From positions 1 through 12,650 of the forward strand of contig JAQUND010000042.1 of assembly GCA_028717785.1 (NCBI GenBank): 12,650 nt of DNA, read 5' to 3'. Made by a program: the position numbers and the translations under genes. The notes beneath the pieces were generated by a model. It was not told the DNA's origin. It saw only the letters and a list, made by a program, of their open reading frames with translations, and ran no database searches. Positions 11,912 to 12,650 of the stretch are shown here, one piece after another. Source of the stretch: Candidatus Nanoarchaeia archaeon. GTDB lineage: Archaea > Nanoarchaeota > Nanoarchaeia > SCGC-AAA011-G17 > JAFCDX01. How positions within the stretch are numbered: position 1 is the first letter of the stretch; the number at the start of each line of letters is the position of its first letter.

Positions 11912-12561
11912 ATTTTTATTTCCTTAATTAAATCTTCTTCATGACCCGCTCCAACAATAGCAAGTACAACATTATAATTAAGCATTAGTCTATATAAATT
12001 CTTTGCCATATACTTATTTCTATCTTCAACTAAAACAAAATACATATTTGGATATCTTTTCTTAAATTGAGTTGTTAATTTTTTAATAATTTCTTTATTT
12101 GGAACTTTTTTTAAATCAAAATTGATTTTTTCTTTTTTAAATAATCCCATTATTATATCAACAAAGAAGTTTAGTTTTTCTTTTAAGGTTATACTTTTAG
12201 TTAATTTATTTAGTGTAACATTAATATCTTGATCAACTAAAGCAATTTTAATTTTTAATTCTCTTGCTAACTCAACTGCTTTTCTCATTTCTCCACCAGG
12301 AGCAGTTCCAACTAAATTACCAAGTTTTTTTTCTATTGAAGCTCCAATTAAATTAAATAAGAATCCTTTAATACCTAAAGTTTTAATATCCTTAATAGAA
12401 AGCTTTCTTTTTTTAGCAAATAATGAAACTAATCTTCTTTTATCCAATTCAATAGCTATAACTTCTGGATTTAGTGATCTAATATATCGTTCCACTTCAT
12501 TTATACTTTCTATGGCAATATGGGAAGTACCTATAATAACTATATTTTTGTATCTCTGCAT
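11872..12561 (-). CDS. TraB/PrgY-domain protein without the membrane part
   Basis: A 229-residue protein with TraB/TIKI-superfamily motifs: IIGTSHIAIESI (9-20), with His14; VIAIELDKRR (34-43), with Glu38; PGGEMRKAVELARE (88-101); IALVDQD (106-112); LVEDRNKYMA (177-186); and VGAGHEED (203-210), with His207. These match the conserved G-x-x-H, E-x-D, ExDRN and GAGH positions of TraB, named after an enterococcal pheromone-shutdown protein and proposed to be a metal-dependent hydrolase. Archaeal TraB proteins usually carry a C-terminal membrane domain, which is missing here; the overlapping downstream gene encodes a membrane protein instead. The divergent promoter region at 12576-12594 has both TATATAAA and TTTAAA, at about 20 and 28 bases from the start. 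Confidence 0.88.
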   Translation of the reverse strand: MQRYKNIVIIGTSHIAIESINEVERYIRSLNPEVIAIELDKRRLVSLFAKKRKLSIKDIKTLGIKGFLFNLIGASIEKKLGNLVGTAPGGEMRKAVELARELKIKIALVDQDINVTLNKLTKSITLKEKLNFFVDIIMGLFKKEKINFDLKKVPNKEIIKKLTTQFKKRYPNMYFVLVEDRNKYMAKNLYRLMLNYNVVLAIVGAGHEEDLIKEIKIWESLVKERKITL

Positions 12562-12575
12562 TCTAAAAGAGAAAA

Positions 12576-12594
12576 TTATATAAACTTTAAATAC
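12576..12594. promoter_or_regulatory. Shared divergent promoter region
   Basis: Contains TATATAAA (12577-12584) and CTTTAAATA (12585-12593). For the plus gene starting at 12628, TATATAAA would put the transcript start near 12605, leaving a leader with the ribosome site. For the minus gene starting at 12561, TATTTAAAG is about 28 bases away, closer to the usual spacing than TATATAAA at about 20. Confidence 0.5.
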
Positions 12595-12614
12595 CTTTCC
12601 TAAAAAACAATTAA

Positions 12615-12619
12615 GGAGG
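12615..12619 (+). promoter_or_regulatory. Shine-Dalgarno site for the last gene
   Basis: GGAGG, extended as AAGGAGGG, lies 8 bases before the ATG at 12628 and sets the start of the gene cut by the window edge. Confidence 0.75.
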
Positions 12620-12627
12620 GAAATTAA

Positions 12628-12650
12628 ATGTTAAAAGTTAAAAATATAAG
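12628..12650 (+). CDS. First codons of a gene cut by the window edge
   Basis: ATG at 12628 reads MLKVKNI before the window ends. A strong Shine-Dalgarno motif and an upstream TATA box make this a credible start. Seven residues do not allow a product call. Confidence 0.6.

Noticed and set aside
1..12650. tRNA, rRNA, CRISPR array or insertion sequence
   Set aside because: No regularly spaced repeats, no tRNA-like T-arm and anticodon pattern, and no transposase were seen on reading; a covariance-model scan was not possible.

Overview
This is a very AT-rich window with short, densely packed genes. It looks archaeal and fits a reduced-genome DPANN-type lineage (Woesearchaeota or Pacearchaeota-like), though that placement is inference. 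The evidence is: TATA-like boxes centred about 25 bases before the start codon of most first genes, which implies leaderless transcripts; Shine-Dalgarno motifs (GGTGAT, GGAGG, GGAGAG) mainly before operon-internal genes or leadered genes; an archaeal XerA-type recombinase; a TraB-family protein; an S2P-like membrane protein; and many small lineage-specific proteins. No rRNA, tRNA or CRISPR array was recognised.

Layout. 1-80: the start of a minus-strand gene that runs off the window. 196-990: a TIKI/TraB-fold-like protein converging on a small helical protein. 1122-3053: a six-hairpin glycosidase, then a two-gene unit of a small membrane protein and a zinc-finger-like protein. 3054-6232: two minus-strand genes, a TPR protein and a MutS-type ATPase, bracketed by three related sites. 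6231-7307: two pairs of small minus-strand genes. 7351-7596: a ribbon-helix-helix gene interrupted by an in-frame stop. 7696-7818: a 40-residue basic protein with a strong promoter and ribosome site. 7926-9033: small hypothetical genes, including a Cys-rich protein. 9048-10669: xerA followed by an AbiEii-like nucleotidyltransferase, likely one operon. 10747-12561: an unknown protein, an S2P-like protein that has lost its catalytic motifs, and a TraB-domain protein. 12628-12650: the first codons of a further gene.

The most interesting structure is at 3128-6232. The site at 3128-3155 has the layout of a Xer/dif recombination site: two 11-base inverted arms ending in TAA and starting with TTA, around a 6-base centre. 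A second site with the same 11-6-11 layout lies at 4521-4548. Its centre and right arm recur, in the same orientation, at 6206-6232. The three sites separate a TPR gene and a MutS-like gene as if each were a one-gene cassette. The arm TGTTCGTATAA of the middle site also occurs exactly, on the minus strand, between the TATA box and start codon of the xerA gene in this window. My inference is a XerA-linked set of dif-like gene modules, comparable in layout to bacterial pdif modules. The main alternative is that these sites are transcription terminators. Nothing in the sequence alone decides between them.
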